Shown here piece by piece: positions 17,125 to 25,608 of a DNA stretch of 64,000 bases. This stretch comes from Sphaerobacter thermophilus DSM 20745 (GTDB lineage: Bacteria > Chloroflexota > Chloroflexia > Thermomicrobiales > Thermomicrobiaceae): assembly GCF_000024985.1 (NCBI RefSeq), contig NC_013523.1, positions 868,001-932,000 on the forward strand. Reading direction: 5' to 3'. Below the pieces are notes generated by a model, which worked only from the letters and a program-made list of their open reading frames with translations, did not search any database and was not told where the DNA came from. The first letter of the stretch is position 1. The number at the start of each line of letters is the position of its first letter. Made by a program: the position numbers and the translations under genes.

Positions 17125-17532
17125 CTAGTCGCGATTTCGCAGGCGCCAGAGCTGGTAGCGGATCTCGCCCATGATGCCGGCCCGACGGGGTGGCAGATCG
17201 ATGTCCTTGCCGCGCCAACGCTGGATCGGCGGCGGCGAGGGAGCGCGCCAGCGGAGGACGATCGGGGCGAAGAATGCCAGGATGCTGGCGATGGCCAGAA
17301 TCAGGGCGAGGGTAGCTGACAGATCCCGCGCGACGATGGCGATGAGCGCCAGTCCGAAGGCGACGCCGATCCAGATCCAGTCTGGTGCAGTCACCCGTGG
17401 GCGGCGCGGACCGGGTGGGCGGCGACTGGGTCCCCGCCGCGGCCGCAGGCGCTTCCAGGCTGGCTCCCGGTCGACCTTGTCCAGAATCTGAATGATTTCC
17501 TCTTCGACCCGGGTGTAGCGCTTCTTTGCCAT
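17125..17532 (-). CDS. Small membrane protein, two helices
   Basis: A protein of 135 residues. The N-terminus is charged (KKRYTRVEEEIIQILDKVD), followed by a Pro/Arg-rich stretch, two predicted membrane helices (IWIGVAFGLALIAIVA and LILAIASILAFFAPIVL) and a basic Trp-rich tail. The gene starts 9 bases after the cysteine desulfurase stop, so it belongs to the thiF-like/desulfurase operon. No function is recognised. I favour a conserved but uncharacterised membrane partner. Confidence 0.7.
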   Translation of the reverse strand: MAKKRYTRVEEEIIQILDKVDREPAWKRLRPRRGPSRRPPGPRRPRVTAPDWIWIGVAFGLALIAIVARDLSATLALILAIASILAFFAPIVLRWRAPSPPPIQRWRGKDIDLPPRRAGIMGEIRYQLWRLRNRD

Positions 17533-17541
17533 GATGACCCG

Positions 17542-18705
17542 TCACACCATCTGGAGCGAGGCTTTGGCCAACTCGCGCACCGCCTCGATGGTCCGGTCGA
17601 TCTCGTCGGCGGTGGTGAAGAATCCGGGACTGAACCGCACCGTGCCCCCCGGGAAGGCGCCGAGCGCCTGGCACGCCTCGGGCGCGCAGTGCAACCCGGT
17701 GCGGCAGGCGATCTGGAATGCGTCGTCAAGGGCCGCGCCGAAGTCGGTCGGCTCCCAGCCGTCGACGGTGATCGAGACCACGGCCACGCGCCGCTCGGGG
17801 TCGCTCGGCGAGAGGACGCGGACGCCCGGGATCTCGCGCAGTCCCTCGATGAGCCGGGTGGTCATTTCGCGCTCATGGGCGCCGATCGCGGCGACGCCCG
17901 TCTCCGCGATGACCTCCAGCGCCGCGCCGAGGGCGGCGATGCCGACCGTGTTGACGGTGCCTGCCTCGTAGCGCGCGGGGAGCGAGCGCGGCTGGAAATC
18001 CTCCTCGGAATTGCCGCCGGTGCCGCCCTCGCGCACCGGGGTCAGGTCGTCGATCTCCACCCGCGGGCCGAGGATCAGGCCCCCGGTCCCCGGCGGACCC
18101 ATCAGCCCCTTGTGGCCCGGAAAGGCGAGCAGATCGGCGCCGATCTCGTCCAGCGTGAAGGGCAGTGTCCCCGCCGTCTGCGCGGCATCGACGAGCAGGA
18201 AGGCGCCGTGGTCTGCCAGCACCTCGGCGATCTCGGCGATCGGCTGGATGGCGCCGTTCACGTTCGAGGCGTGGGTAATCGCCACCAGACGGGTGTTGGG
18301 CTGGAGCGCAGCCCGCACTGCGTCGGGCGTGACGAAGCCCTCGGCATCGGCAGGGACCTTGGTGGTTGAGACGCCGATCACCTCGAGCGCGCGGAGCGGC
18401 CGGCGCACTGAGTTGTGCTCCATCACCGTCGTCACGACGTGGTCGCCGGCCGAGAGGATGCCCTTGATCGCCAGGTTCAGCGCGTCGGTGGCGTTGGCGG
18501 CGAAGATGACCCGGCGCGGGTCGTCCACCCCGAAGAGGCGCGCGAGTGCCGCGCGGGTTCCTTCGACTGCAGCCGCAGCGCGCACCGCCATCCGGTGGCC
18601 GGAACGGCCCGGGTTGGCTCCGGCCTCACGCAGGAACGACCCAAGCGTCTCGTAGACCGGCTCCGGTTTTGGCCAACTGGTGGCAGCGTTGTCGAGGTAG
18701 ATCAT
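17542..18705 (-). CDS. Cysteine desulfurase family aminotransferase class V
   Basis: A protein of 387 residues. ATG 18705 (MIYLDNAATSWPKP) has TGAGG 7 bases upstream. PLP residues: GTEPLS-region ATDALNLAIKG, Asp in LLVDAAQTAGTLPF, Schiff-base Lys199 in AFPGHKGLMGPPGTG. The persulfide Cys is in CRTGLHCAPEAC near residue 330. The sequence style (FxDNAATSWPKP, HKGLMGPPGTG) fits the SufS-like group that is often found beside selenium or molybdenum-cofactor genes. It supplies sulfur, or handles selenium, from cysteine. It is coupled to the ThiF-like gene upstream, starting within 10 bases of its stop. Confidence 0.85.
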   Translation of the reverse strand: MIYLDNAATSWPKPEPVYETLGSFLREAGANPGRSGHRMAVRAAAAVEGTRAALARLFGVDDPRRVIFAANATDALNLAIKGILSAGDHVVTTVMEHNSVRRPLRALEVIGVSTTKVPADAEGFVTPDAVRAALQPNTRLVAITHASNVNGAIQPIAEIAEVLADHGAFLLVDAAQTAGTLPFTLDEIGADLLAFPGHKGLMGPPGTGGLILGPRVEIDDLTPVREGGTGGNSEEDFQPRSLPARYEAGTVNTVGIAALGAALEVIAETGVAAIGAHEREMTTRLIEGLREIPGVRVLSPSDPERRVAVVSITVDGWEPTDFGAALDDAFQIACRTGLHCAPEACQALGAFPGGTVRFSPGFFTTADEIDRTIEAVRELAKASLQMV

Positions 18706-18713
18706 CGCGTGCC

Positions 18714-19760
18714 TCACATACCGATGTAGCGGGCGTAGACGGAGCGCGCCTCCACGGGGTCGGTGGTGCCCTTGATGATCGCGCGTCCGTCGGGGAAGAC
18801 GGTCAGGTCATACCCGTCGGTGCGGAAGCGCAGCAGGTACGCATTGTACCCCACCTCGCCCACGGGCTTGAGCCGCTCGGCGAGGCTCGCCAGCGTGATG
18901 CGGGCAGGCGGATGGACCAGCACCTGAACCGCGTCGCGGCCGCAGAGCTGGGTCGTGTGGCTCGGCGCCTCGCGGTTCAGGAACTCGAACTGGCGCCGAC
19001 CGCAGCACGGACACTCGGGGTTTGGTGCACCGAGCGGGATGCGGTCGAAGCTGAGATCCCAAATGTCGAGCGAGAGCAGGGTGCGGTTCAGGTTCTCGCG
19101 TGCGCCGGTGGCCAGTTTCAGCGCCTCGGCGGACTCAATCGCGGCGACGGCGGCCACCGCCGGGCCGATGACACCCGCGGTGTCACACGTCGGAGCCTCC
19201 CCGGGTGGCGGCGGGTCGGGGAAGACGCAGCGCAGGCAGGGCGTCTCGCCCGGCAGGATCGTCATGGACATACCGTAGCTGCCGATGACCCCGCCGTAGA
19301 TCCACGGCTTACCGAGCTTGACGCAGGCATCGTTGAGCAGGTAGCGGATCTCGAAGTTGTCGGTACCGTCGATGACGAAGTCGACGTCGGTGATCAGGCT
19401 CTCGATGTTGGTCTGGTTGACATCGATGGCGCGGGCGTCGATCTCAATCTCAGAGTTGATCGCGCTTAGGCGCCGGGCGGCGGCGATCGCCTTGGGCAGG
19501 CCGGCGTCGAGATCCGACTCGTCGAAGAGGATCTGCCGCTGCAGATTGGTGAGCTCCGGAACGTCGCGGTCGACGATGCGGAGGAAGCCAACGCCGGCGC
19601 GGGCCAGCGTATCGGCCACGTGGGTGCCCAGCGCGCCGACGCCGATGACGCAGACGCGCGCCCGCTGGATGCGCTGCTGGCCCTCGGGTCCGATCGGCGC
19701 GAAGATGGCTTGGCGCTGGTAGCGCGCGGGCGTGGTGCGTGTCTCGATCACGTGACCCAT
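18714..19760 (-). CDS. ThiF/MoeB/HesA family adenylyltransferase
   Basis: A protein of 348 residues. It activates the C-terminal Gly of a small sulfur carrier (ThiS/MoaD type) by adenylation for thiocarboxylate formation. Motifs: GVGALGTHVADTLARAGVG (nucleotide loop), RDVPELTNLQRQ, DGTDNFEIRYLLND (catalytic Asp), CLRC and CPCC zinc pairs, and GVIGPAVAAVAAIES. The extra C-terminal domain of about 75 residues (after LCGRDAVQV) is seen in several Gram-positive ThiF proteins. It begins the minus-strand set with the cysteine desulfurase. No ThiS/MoaD carrier gene is beside it. ThiF versus MoeB cannot be decided. Confidence 0.88.
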   Translation of the reverse strand: MGHVIETRTTPARYQRQAIFAPIGPEGQQRIQRARVCVIGVGALGTHVADTLARAGVGFLRIVDRDVPELTNLQRQILFDESDLDAGLPKAIAAARRLSAINSEIEIDARAIDVNQTNIESLITDVDFVIDGTDNFEIRYLLNDACVKLGKPWIYGGVIGSYGMSMTILPGETPCLRCVFPDPPPPGEAPTCDTAGVIGPAVAAVAAIESAEALKLATGARENLNRTLLSLDIWDLSFDRIPLGAPNPECPCCGRRQFEFLNREAPSHTTQLCGRDAVQVLVHPPARITLASLAERLKPVGEVGYNAYLLRFRTDGYDLTVFPDGRAIIKGTTDPVEARSVYARYIGM

Positions 19761-19951
19761 CCGTTCTGGTCAAGGGACGCGGGCGGGTGTGGTAAGGTTG
19801 CATTGCTGATTCCGGGCGGCCGCCCGGCGCCAGCGTCGCGCGGCACGCGTCGGCTCAGTATCCCGCTCCCGCATGCCCCGTGCCGTATCTCACCGCGGTT
19901 CTGTACCCAGCCCCAGGCTGGGTTCGCTCTGCCTTGAAGGGTTCACCAACG

Positions 19952-20434
19952 GTGTATGTTATCCGGTTTACGATCAACGACGACTCCGGTGCAGTGAGCT
20001 TCGTCGGTCCGTGCCACGCGATCAAGATGATTGCTGCAGCGTGCAGCCGCCAGCCACGCAATTTGAATGAACTGCTCCACTACACCCGGCCGTACGACGC
20101 CGACTTCGTCGATAGCGTTCGCTCCGGGCTGGCGATCTTCGACGAGCACAATACGCCGGAGCATCCCGAAGCGTTCCACCGGCTCATGGACGAGGTGCCG
20201 ACGTCGGAACTCCCACCGTTCCGTGTACTCGACGCCGCGACCCGCAAGGCGAGCCTGGAACCGGCCGCAACGGGGCTCATCATTATCAACCTATCTCAGC
20301 GCCGGATTATTCAGGTGCAGAACAGCTACGCCGATGTGGAGCGCACAGGCCGTGGTCGGGTTCGCCACGGAGGACGACCGACGTCGATGCTCTACCACTA
20401 CAGCCTCCCGGCAGACTGGCGCATCGTGCCCTGA
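19952..20434 (+). CDS. Hypothetical protein, unknown
   Basis: About 160 residues from GTG 19952 (start chosen because AAGGG lies about 11 bases upstream; an ATG at 19880 is possible but its N-terminus looks unnatural). The mid part ELLHYTRPYDADFVDSVRSG and VLDAATRKASLEPAATGLII is soluble and mixed alpha/beta. The end (MLYHYSLPADWRIVP) is Trp/Pro-rich. No known domain is recognised. It stands alone on the plus strand between thiF-like and tyrA. Confidence 0.55.
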   Translation: MYVIRFTINDDSGAVSFVGPCHAIKMIAAACSRQPRNLNELLHYTRPYDADFVDSVRSGLAIFDEHNTPEHPEAFHRLMDEVPTSELPPFRVLDAATRKASLEPAATGLIIINLSQRRIIQVQNSYADVERTGRGRVRHGGRPTSMLYHYSLPADWRIVP

Positions 20435-20448
20435 CCCGGGCCGGGCGC

Positions 20449-21498
20449 CTACTCCCGCTCGGGTCGCACGCCGCGCTTATCTCCGCCGCGCGGGTCCCGG
20501 CCGGTGCGCGGCTTGCGGCGGAACAGGCTACCGAACAGCATCTGCTGCATCTGCTCGCCCATCGAGAAGGGCGTCAGTTCCTTATCGGCGTCCTGCACCA
20601 GTCCCCCGCTGCGTCGCTCGGTGGTGACCCAGTCGGCCCGGGCATCGCGCGCCTCTTCGAAGACCGCTCGCAGCGTCTCCAACGTCTCCTCGCTGCCGGT
20701 GGCGATCAGGTCGCGCAGGTACTGCAAGTCTTCAATGGCGGTGTCGACCCAGCGCACGATGTTCTCACGGTTGGTGGCGCAGATGTCCCGGTACATCTCC
20801 GGGCTTCCACCCGCCAGGCGCGACACGTCGCGGAAGCCGCTGGACGAGAGCTGGCGGATGTCCCGCCACTGGGAGTCCTTCCGCACGGTGCGCATGAGCG
20901 AGACGGACAGGAGCATCGGGAGGTGGCTGATGGCGGCCACGAACCCGTCGTGCTCGTGCGCGTCGACGAAGAGCGGCTCCGCATCCAGCGCCGAGATCAT
21001 GCCCAGGACGGTCTGGACCGCCTCCTCGCTCGCGTTGACGGTGGGGCAAACCGCCCAGGTCGCCTGCTTGAACAGGTCGGCCTCGGCGCCCTCCACGCTC
21101 TGGGTCTTCCCGGCCATCGGATGCCCGCCGACGAAGTGGATCGTAGGCGGGAGGATCTCGGCTGCCCAGGAGAGGACCTCAGCCTTGGTGCTTCCCGTGT
21201 CAGTGACGACCACGCCGTCCCGGCCGTGCTCGGCAATCGACTGCAGTACCTCACGCACTGCCCCGACGGGAGTGGCGATGACGATGAAATCGGCACGCTC
21301 GATCGCGCTGGGGAGGTTCCACTCCGTGCGGTCCACCGCGCCCAGCTTCTTGGCGTAGTTCTGCACGTCGAGGCTGACATCGAAGCCGGAGATCTCCAGA
21401 ACCGGCTCGCGTCGGCCGTTGTCAGTTGCCCAGCGCTTGAGCCCCAATCCAATGGATGCGCCGATTAAGCCGAGCCCGATGATCGAGACCCTCTGCAT
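20449..21498 (-). CDS. tyrA: Prephenate dehydrogenase
   Basis: It oxidatively decarboxylates prephenate to 4-hydroxyphenylpyruvate for tyrosine synthesis, 349 residues. The Rossmann loop is SIIGLGLIGASIGLGLK at the N-terminus. DTGSTKAEVLSW, FVGGHPMAGKTQSVEGAEADLF (catalytic His) and AAISHLPMLLSVSLM are family signatures. The C-terminal 40 residues are basic (FRRKPRTGRDPRGGDKRG) and lack an ACT domain, so feedback control by tyrosine may be absent or mediated elsewhere. Converges with the hypothetical gene upstream. Confidence 0.93.
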   Translation of the reverse strand: MQRVSIIGLGLIGASIGLGLKRWATDNGRREPVLEISGFDVSLDVQNYAKKLGAVDRTEWNLPSAIERADFIVIATPVGAVREVLQSIAEHGRDGVVVTDTGSTKAEVLSWAAEILPPTIHFVGGHPMAGKTQSVEGAEADLFKQATWAVCPTVNASEEAVQTVLGMISALDAEPLFVDAHEHDGFVAAISHLPMLLSVSLMRTVRKDSQWRDIRQLSSSGFRDVSRLAGGSPEMYRDICATNRENIVRWVDTAIEDLQYLRDLIATGSEETLETLRAVFEEARDARADWVTTERRSGGLVQDADKELTPFSMGEQMQQMLFGSLFRRKPRTGRDPRGGDKRGVRPERE

Positions 21499-21741
21499 TG
21501 CTCACCCTTCGCGTGACTGCCGCGCGTGGTCGTGGGGAAAACCCCGCTGTGAGTATATCAAACAGCGTGGGTAGGGCGATGCGGAACGGCACCCTACCGC
21601 ACGCCGCGTTTGGCTTATCTACGTGCAGTTGGTGGCGGACGGTTCATTCCCGGGGGGTACGCACGACCTCTGCGGGTGCCACCACGCTAGCGGCATCGCA
21701 CGGTGGCCCCGACACCACCCGCGTGCCCGCGCCGCTCCCGT

Positions 21742-22230
21742 TTACGGCTCGTAGGGTGCCACCAGTGTGGCGGCGATCCAGCCCTCGGTGCCGTCTTCCA
21801 GGCGACAGCGCATCCAGGTGGTGTTGCCCGTCTGCTGCTCCTCGCCCAGGAACTGCAGGAGGGTGCCCGGTGCGAGGGTGCGTATCGGCGGCGAGATCGT
21901 GTTGGGTCCCGAGCGGAAGTTCACGTCGGTGTTGGCGCTCACCCGGTGCGTTGCCTGCCAGGTCGGCGTCGGCGGCGGTGGCGCCGGGGTCGGCTCGGCC
22001 GGTGCCGGCGTCGCCGCCGGCGTGGCAACGGCGGCCACCTCCGTCGGGGACGGCGTCGCGTCGGCGGCGCCGCTCGGGATGAAGTCGCTCAGGTAGGGAC
22101 CGAGCCGGACGTAGATCCAAATAAAGCCCGCGATGATGATGAGGATGCTGATTGCCATGCTCAGACCGATCAGCATCCCCGACCGGCGCGAGCGTTGACG
22201 CAACCGTGAAGTCAGACTCGGCTCGACCAT
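21742..22230 (-). CDS. Membrane-anchored SH3 domain protein
   Basis: A protein of 162 residues from ATG 22230, with GGGGGAC just upstream. One membrane helix (MLIGLSMAISILIIIAGFIW, residues 19-38) is followed by a Pro/Ala/Thr linker (PAATPAPAEPTPAPPPPT in pieces) and a C-terminal bacterial SH3 domain: VNFRSGPNTISPPIRTLAPG, then TTWMRCRLEDGTEGWIA. Such domains bind peptidoglycan, so the protein is likely an outer-face cell wall attachment or sensor. It is divergent from the aldehyde dehydrogenase gene. Confidence 0.82.
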   Translation of the reverse strand: MVEPSLTSRLRQRSRRSGMLIGLSMAISILIIIAGFIWIYVRLGPYLSDFIPSGAADATPSPTEVAAVATPAATPAPAEPTPAPPPPTPTWQATHRVSANTDVNFRSGPNTISPPIRTLAPGTLLQFLGEEQQTGNTTWMRCRLEDGTEGWIAATLVAPYEP

Positions 22231-22432
22231 TGTCCCCCGCATCGCCTGACACACGCCCGGCCACCGCGGCGTGTGCATCCTGCCGGTATCCCGTTTCCGG
22301 GCGATTATACTACGCTCGGAACCGGCCGCCGCCGTGCTGCGGTGCGTCGGCGCGCAGTCGGGAAGCCCAAGACGGGGCGTGACGAGCAGCACGACCCGGT
22401 GGGATCGGTCATCGCAGGGACGGAGGGACCTG

Positions 22433-23911
22433 ATGGCGCAGTTCAAGAACTTCATCGGTGGCAAGTGGGTGGACTCACGCAGCGGCGAGGAGTTCGAACG
22501 CACCAACCCGGCCACCGGTGAGCTGATCGGGACGTTTCCCAAGAGCACGGAGGAGGACGTTCAGGCTGCAGTCGAGGCGGCGCGCGAAGCCTTCAATCGC
22601 TGGCGGCTCTACCCGGCGCCGAAGCGGGGTGAGATCCTCTACCGGGTCGGCCAGCTCCTGATCGAGCGTAAGGAGCAACTTGCCCGGGAAATGACGGAGG
22701 AGATGGGCAAGGTCCTCACCGAGGCACGTGGGGACGTGCAGGAAGGCATCGACATGACCTTCTACATGGCGGGCGAAGGTCGCCGCCTGTGGGGTCAGAC
22801 GACGCCGTCCGAGCTTCCCAACAAGTGGAACATGTCGGTGCGCAAGCCGCTCGGCGTGGTCGGCGTGATTACCCCGTGGAACTTCCCGCTGGCGATCCCG
22901 ACCTGGAAGATCATGCCCGCCCTCATCGCCGGGAACACCGTCGTCTTCAAGCCCGCGAGCTACACCTCGCGCATGGCCGTGCGGCTGGTGGAGATCTTCC
23001 AGGAGGCCGGCCTGCCCGACGGTGTGATCAACCTGGTCATGGGCAGCGGCGAGACAGTCGGTAATGCCATCCTGCGCCATCCGGACGTCGCGCTCATCTC
23101 CTTCACCGGCTCGACCGACACCGGCACCCACGTCTCGGTCGAAGGCGCACGCCTGGGCAAGCGGGTCTCGCTGGAGCTGGGCGGCAAGAACGCGATTATC
23201 GTCATGGACGACGCTGACATCGACCTGGCGGTCGACGGGATCCTCTGGAGCGCCTTCGGCACCTCCGGCCAGCGCTGCACGGCCGCCAGCCGGGTCATCG
23301 CCCATCGCGCGATCCAGCAGGAGCTGGTCGAGAAGTTGGCCGCGCGTGCCGGCGGGATGCGCCTCGGCTACGGCCTGGAGGAGACGACCGACATCGGGCC
23401 GGTGGTCAGCGCCTCGCAGCTGGAGCGGGTCCACTCCTACGTCGCCATCGGCCAGGACGAGGGGGCCGAACTGGTGGTGGGCGGCAAGATCGCCCGCGAC
23501 GGTGAGCTGGCCCGCGGCCACTTCCACGAGTCGACGATCTTCAACAACGTCAAGCCGACGATGCGCATCGCGCAGGAGGAGATCTTCGGCCCGGTCACGG
23601 CGGTCATCCCGGTGGACGGCCTGGATGAAGCGATCGAGGTGGCCAACGGCGTGAAGTACGGGCTGTCCGCCGCGATCTACACCCGGGACGTGAACAAGGC
23701 GTTCCGGGCGATGCAGGACATCTTCACCGGCATCCTGTACGTCAACGCCGGGACGATCGGCGCGGAGATCCACCTGCCGTTCGGCGGCACCAAGGCGACC
23801 GGCAACGGCCACCGCGAGGCCGGCCAGGCCGCGCTGGATGTGTTCACTGAATGGCAGAGCATCTACGTCGACTACAGCGGCCGCCTGCAGCGCGCGCAGA
23901 TAGACACGTAG
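22433..23911 (+). CDS. NAD(P)-dependent aldehyde dehydrogenase
   Basis: A protein of 492 residues. ATG 22433 was chosen because GGAGGGACCTG lies directly upstream. ALDH motifs: [28 protein letters not shown] (cofactor), SLELGGKNA (catalytic Glu), [12 protein letters not shown] (catalytic Cys), EEIFGPV. The C-terminal [20 protein letters not shown] resembles the ALDH7/alpha-ketoglutaric semialdehyde group more than betaine aldehyde enzymes. The substrate is not fixed by sequence. A TATACT box lies at 22306-22311, about 125 bases before the start. A terminator follows at 23936-23973. Confidence 0.92.
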   Translation: MAQFKNFIGGKWVDSRSGEEFERTNPATGELIGTFPKSTEEDVQAAVEAAREAFNRWRLYPAPKRGEILYRVGQLLIERKEQLAREMTEEMGKVLTEARGDVQEGIDMTFYMAGEGRRLWGQTTPSELPNKWNMSVRKPLGVVGVITPWNFPLAIPTWKIMPALIAGNTVVFKPASYTSRMAVRLVEIFQEAGLPDGVINLVMGSGETVGNAILRHPDVALISFTGSTDTGTHVSVEGARLGKRVSLELGGKNAIIVMDDADIDLAVDGILWSAFGTSGQRCTAASRVIAHRAIQQELVEKLAARAGGMRLGYGLEETTDIGPVVSASQLERVHSYVAIGQDEGAELVVGGKIARDGELARGHFHESTIFNNVKPTMRIAQEEIFGPVTAVIPVDGLDEAIEVANGVKYGLSAAIYTRDVNKAFRAMQDIFTGILYVNAGTIGAEIHLPFGGTKATGNGHREAGQAALDVFTEWQSIYVDYSGRLQRAQIDT

Positions 23912-23917
23912 GGGGCG

Positions 23918-23973
23918 AGGACCCCTCACCCCCACCCCCCTCTCCCACCAGGGGAGAGGGGGCATTGTTTTGG
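23918..23973 (+). terminator. Terminator formed by dispersed repeat copy 2
   Basis: The repeat ACCCCTCACCCCCACC is followed by a hairpin with arms 23936-23946 (CCCCCTCTCCC) and 23951-23962, loop ACCA, then ATTGTTTT. It resembles the palindromic repeat at 17056 and 37138. It probably ends the aldehyde dehydrogenase transcript. Confidence 0.65.
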
Positions 23974-23979
23974 ATCCGG

Positions 23980-25311
23980 CTAGGTCGCCGGGGGGATGCT
24001 GGCAGCCGGGCTGTCGTAGCGGACTGGGTCACGCGTTGACTCAGTTGCTGCTTGCTCCCGTCCGAGGTGCCAGACGAGGAAGGCGAGGGACAGGATGACG
24101 CACCAAGCGAACGTGGATGGCCCTGGCGCGGTGGATATCGGCGGAGGGAAGAAGGTGGTTATCGGCGGGAGGAAGAGCATCAGCCCCGCCCCGACCGTGA
24201 CCCACCAGGTGCGGGGTTGTTGCGCATAGACGGCGATGCCGGGGACGAGCAGGAAGGCGGCGCCGTGGGGGTGAACGTCGTAGCCCACCAGCAGCGTGAC
24301 GAACATGGTGGCTAGCACTTGTGCGGCAAACCGTGGCGACTCGGGTGCCCAGTGGCCGCGCCAGATGCGGGGGAGCAGTGCGAGCGTCGCGAGCGAGAGG
24401 AGTGCGAGGAGGGCCTGTCCCTCCCGTTCACCGAGCCCGGGCACTGTCGCCGCGAGCAGCCCCCGCCAACTGATCATGGTCTCGGGGGTCATCTTGTACC
24501 GGGTGAGGACGAAGCCGTCCGCGTAGCCGAGCACTGTCGAGACGTAGGCAACGACCCCGTCTAGGCCCATGATGAGGAACGAAGAGGCGAGGATCACGCA
24601 CCCGGCCGCGGTGAGTCCCCCGAGTGTCGCCCAACGACGCTTGAACAGGAGCACCAGTACCAGAGGCGCCAGGTACTGTGGCTTCAGGAGGAGGACGCCC
24701 AGCCAGCACCCGGCGCGCAGGTCATCCCGTCGTTCCAGGGCGAGGTAGCCCCGGTAGAAGGCGAAGACGAGCAGCCCGATCGGTTGTCCAACCAGGAGCC
24801 CACTGGGAACCGGCCACCACAGGAGGAGTGCTGCTACCGTGATCGCTCGGGAACTCCCCTGCACGCGCCGGGCGAGTCCTGCGATCGCAACCCCGAGCAG
24901 CGCGACATTGGCCAGGGTCCAGAGCACGAAGCCCCCGACTGGCCCCGCGAGGCTGAACGGCAGCACGAGCAGTTGGAACAGCGGTGGGTAGGGCACCGGG
25001 TTCACTTGCTCAAGCGTTACCCCCTCGCCGTAGTAGGCGTAGGTGGGCATGAGGTGCCGATGCAGCACCTCGAGGTTGTAGACCGAGGCCGGTCCGTCGC
25101 TGACGAACGCCCGCGCCGCGGCCCAGAACATGGCCCAGTCGATCCCGAGATAGAAGAAGAGCCCGGTGTAGTACAGGTGGGCTATCACGATGATGACGGG
25201 CTGGCTGGTGAGCAGCAGGAGTGCGAGCCAGCGCGCAGCCGTGCGTATAGCACGAATGAGTGACTGGCGCGATAGAGTGGTGATTGGAGCAGCATCGTCC
25301 TTACTCAGCAT
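23980..25311 (-). CDS. Polytopic membrane protein, GT87-like (DUF2029), paralogue A
   Basis: About 443 residues; start uncertain (ATG 25311 MLSKDDAAP, or ATG 25353), neither with a good ribosome site. Around eleven hydrophobic segments. The first extracytoplasmic loop has DWAMFWAAARAFVSDGP (Asp typical of GT-C catalysis) and VNPVPYPPLFQLL. Later GLLVGQPIGLLVFAF, LLLKPQYLAPLVLVLLFKRR and TPETMISWRGLL are shared with the gene at 25609. GT-C family enzymes such as mycobacterial alpha-mannosyltransferases use a lipid-linked sugar donor. The substrate here is unknown. It is divergent from its paralogue. Confidence 0.75.
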   Translation of the reverse strand: MLSKDDAAPITTLSRQSLIRAIRTAARWLALLLLTSQPVIIVIAHLYYTGLFFYLGIDWAMFWAAARAFVSDGPASVYNLEVLHRHLMPTYAYYGEGVTLEQVNPVPYPPLFQLLVLPFSLAGPVGGFVLWTLANVALLGVAIAGLARRVQGSSRAITVAALLLWWPVPSGLLVGQPIGLLVFAFYRGYLALERRDDLRAGCWLGVLLLKPQYLAPLVLVLLFKRRWATLGGLTAAGCVILASSFLIMGLDGVVAYVSTVLGYADGFVLTRYKMTPETMISWRGLLAATVPGLGEREGQALLALLSLATLALLPRIWRGHWAPESPRFAAQVLATMFVTLLVGYDVHPHGAAFLLVPGIAVYAQQPRTWWVTVGAGLMLFLPPITTFFPPPISTAPGPSTFAWCVILSLAFLVWHLGREQAATESTRDPVRYDSPAASIPPAT

Positions 25312-25608
25312 GGGTAAACTGTGCGGGGAAAACGGTCCGTAGCAAAGGCCCATCAGTACCAGATGCAGTGATGCCCCGGCGCCGGCTCACCGGCAGTGGC
25401 GGACATCCTCTCGCGAGGCGGCCCACGACCACCATCATGTGGGCCGGGCTGCGCCACCGCGTCGTGACGGTCATGGTTCGGCTCGACCAGTTCAGGACTT
25501 TGGTCACTCTCCTCTGCGGAGGTCCGCGACCTATCCTCTTCTCATATCGGTGCTTCGGTCACTCGCACGTGGTCATAGCCAGGTCGGTGGATCTCGGGGG
25601 AGACGATC

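Noticed and set aside
22475-23965. A 496-codon open frame opposite the aldehyde dehydrogenase
   Set aside because: Antisense shadow; the plus-strand gene has all ALDH motifs.
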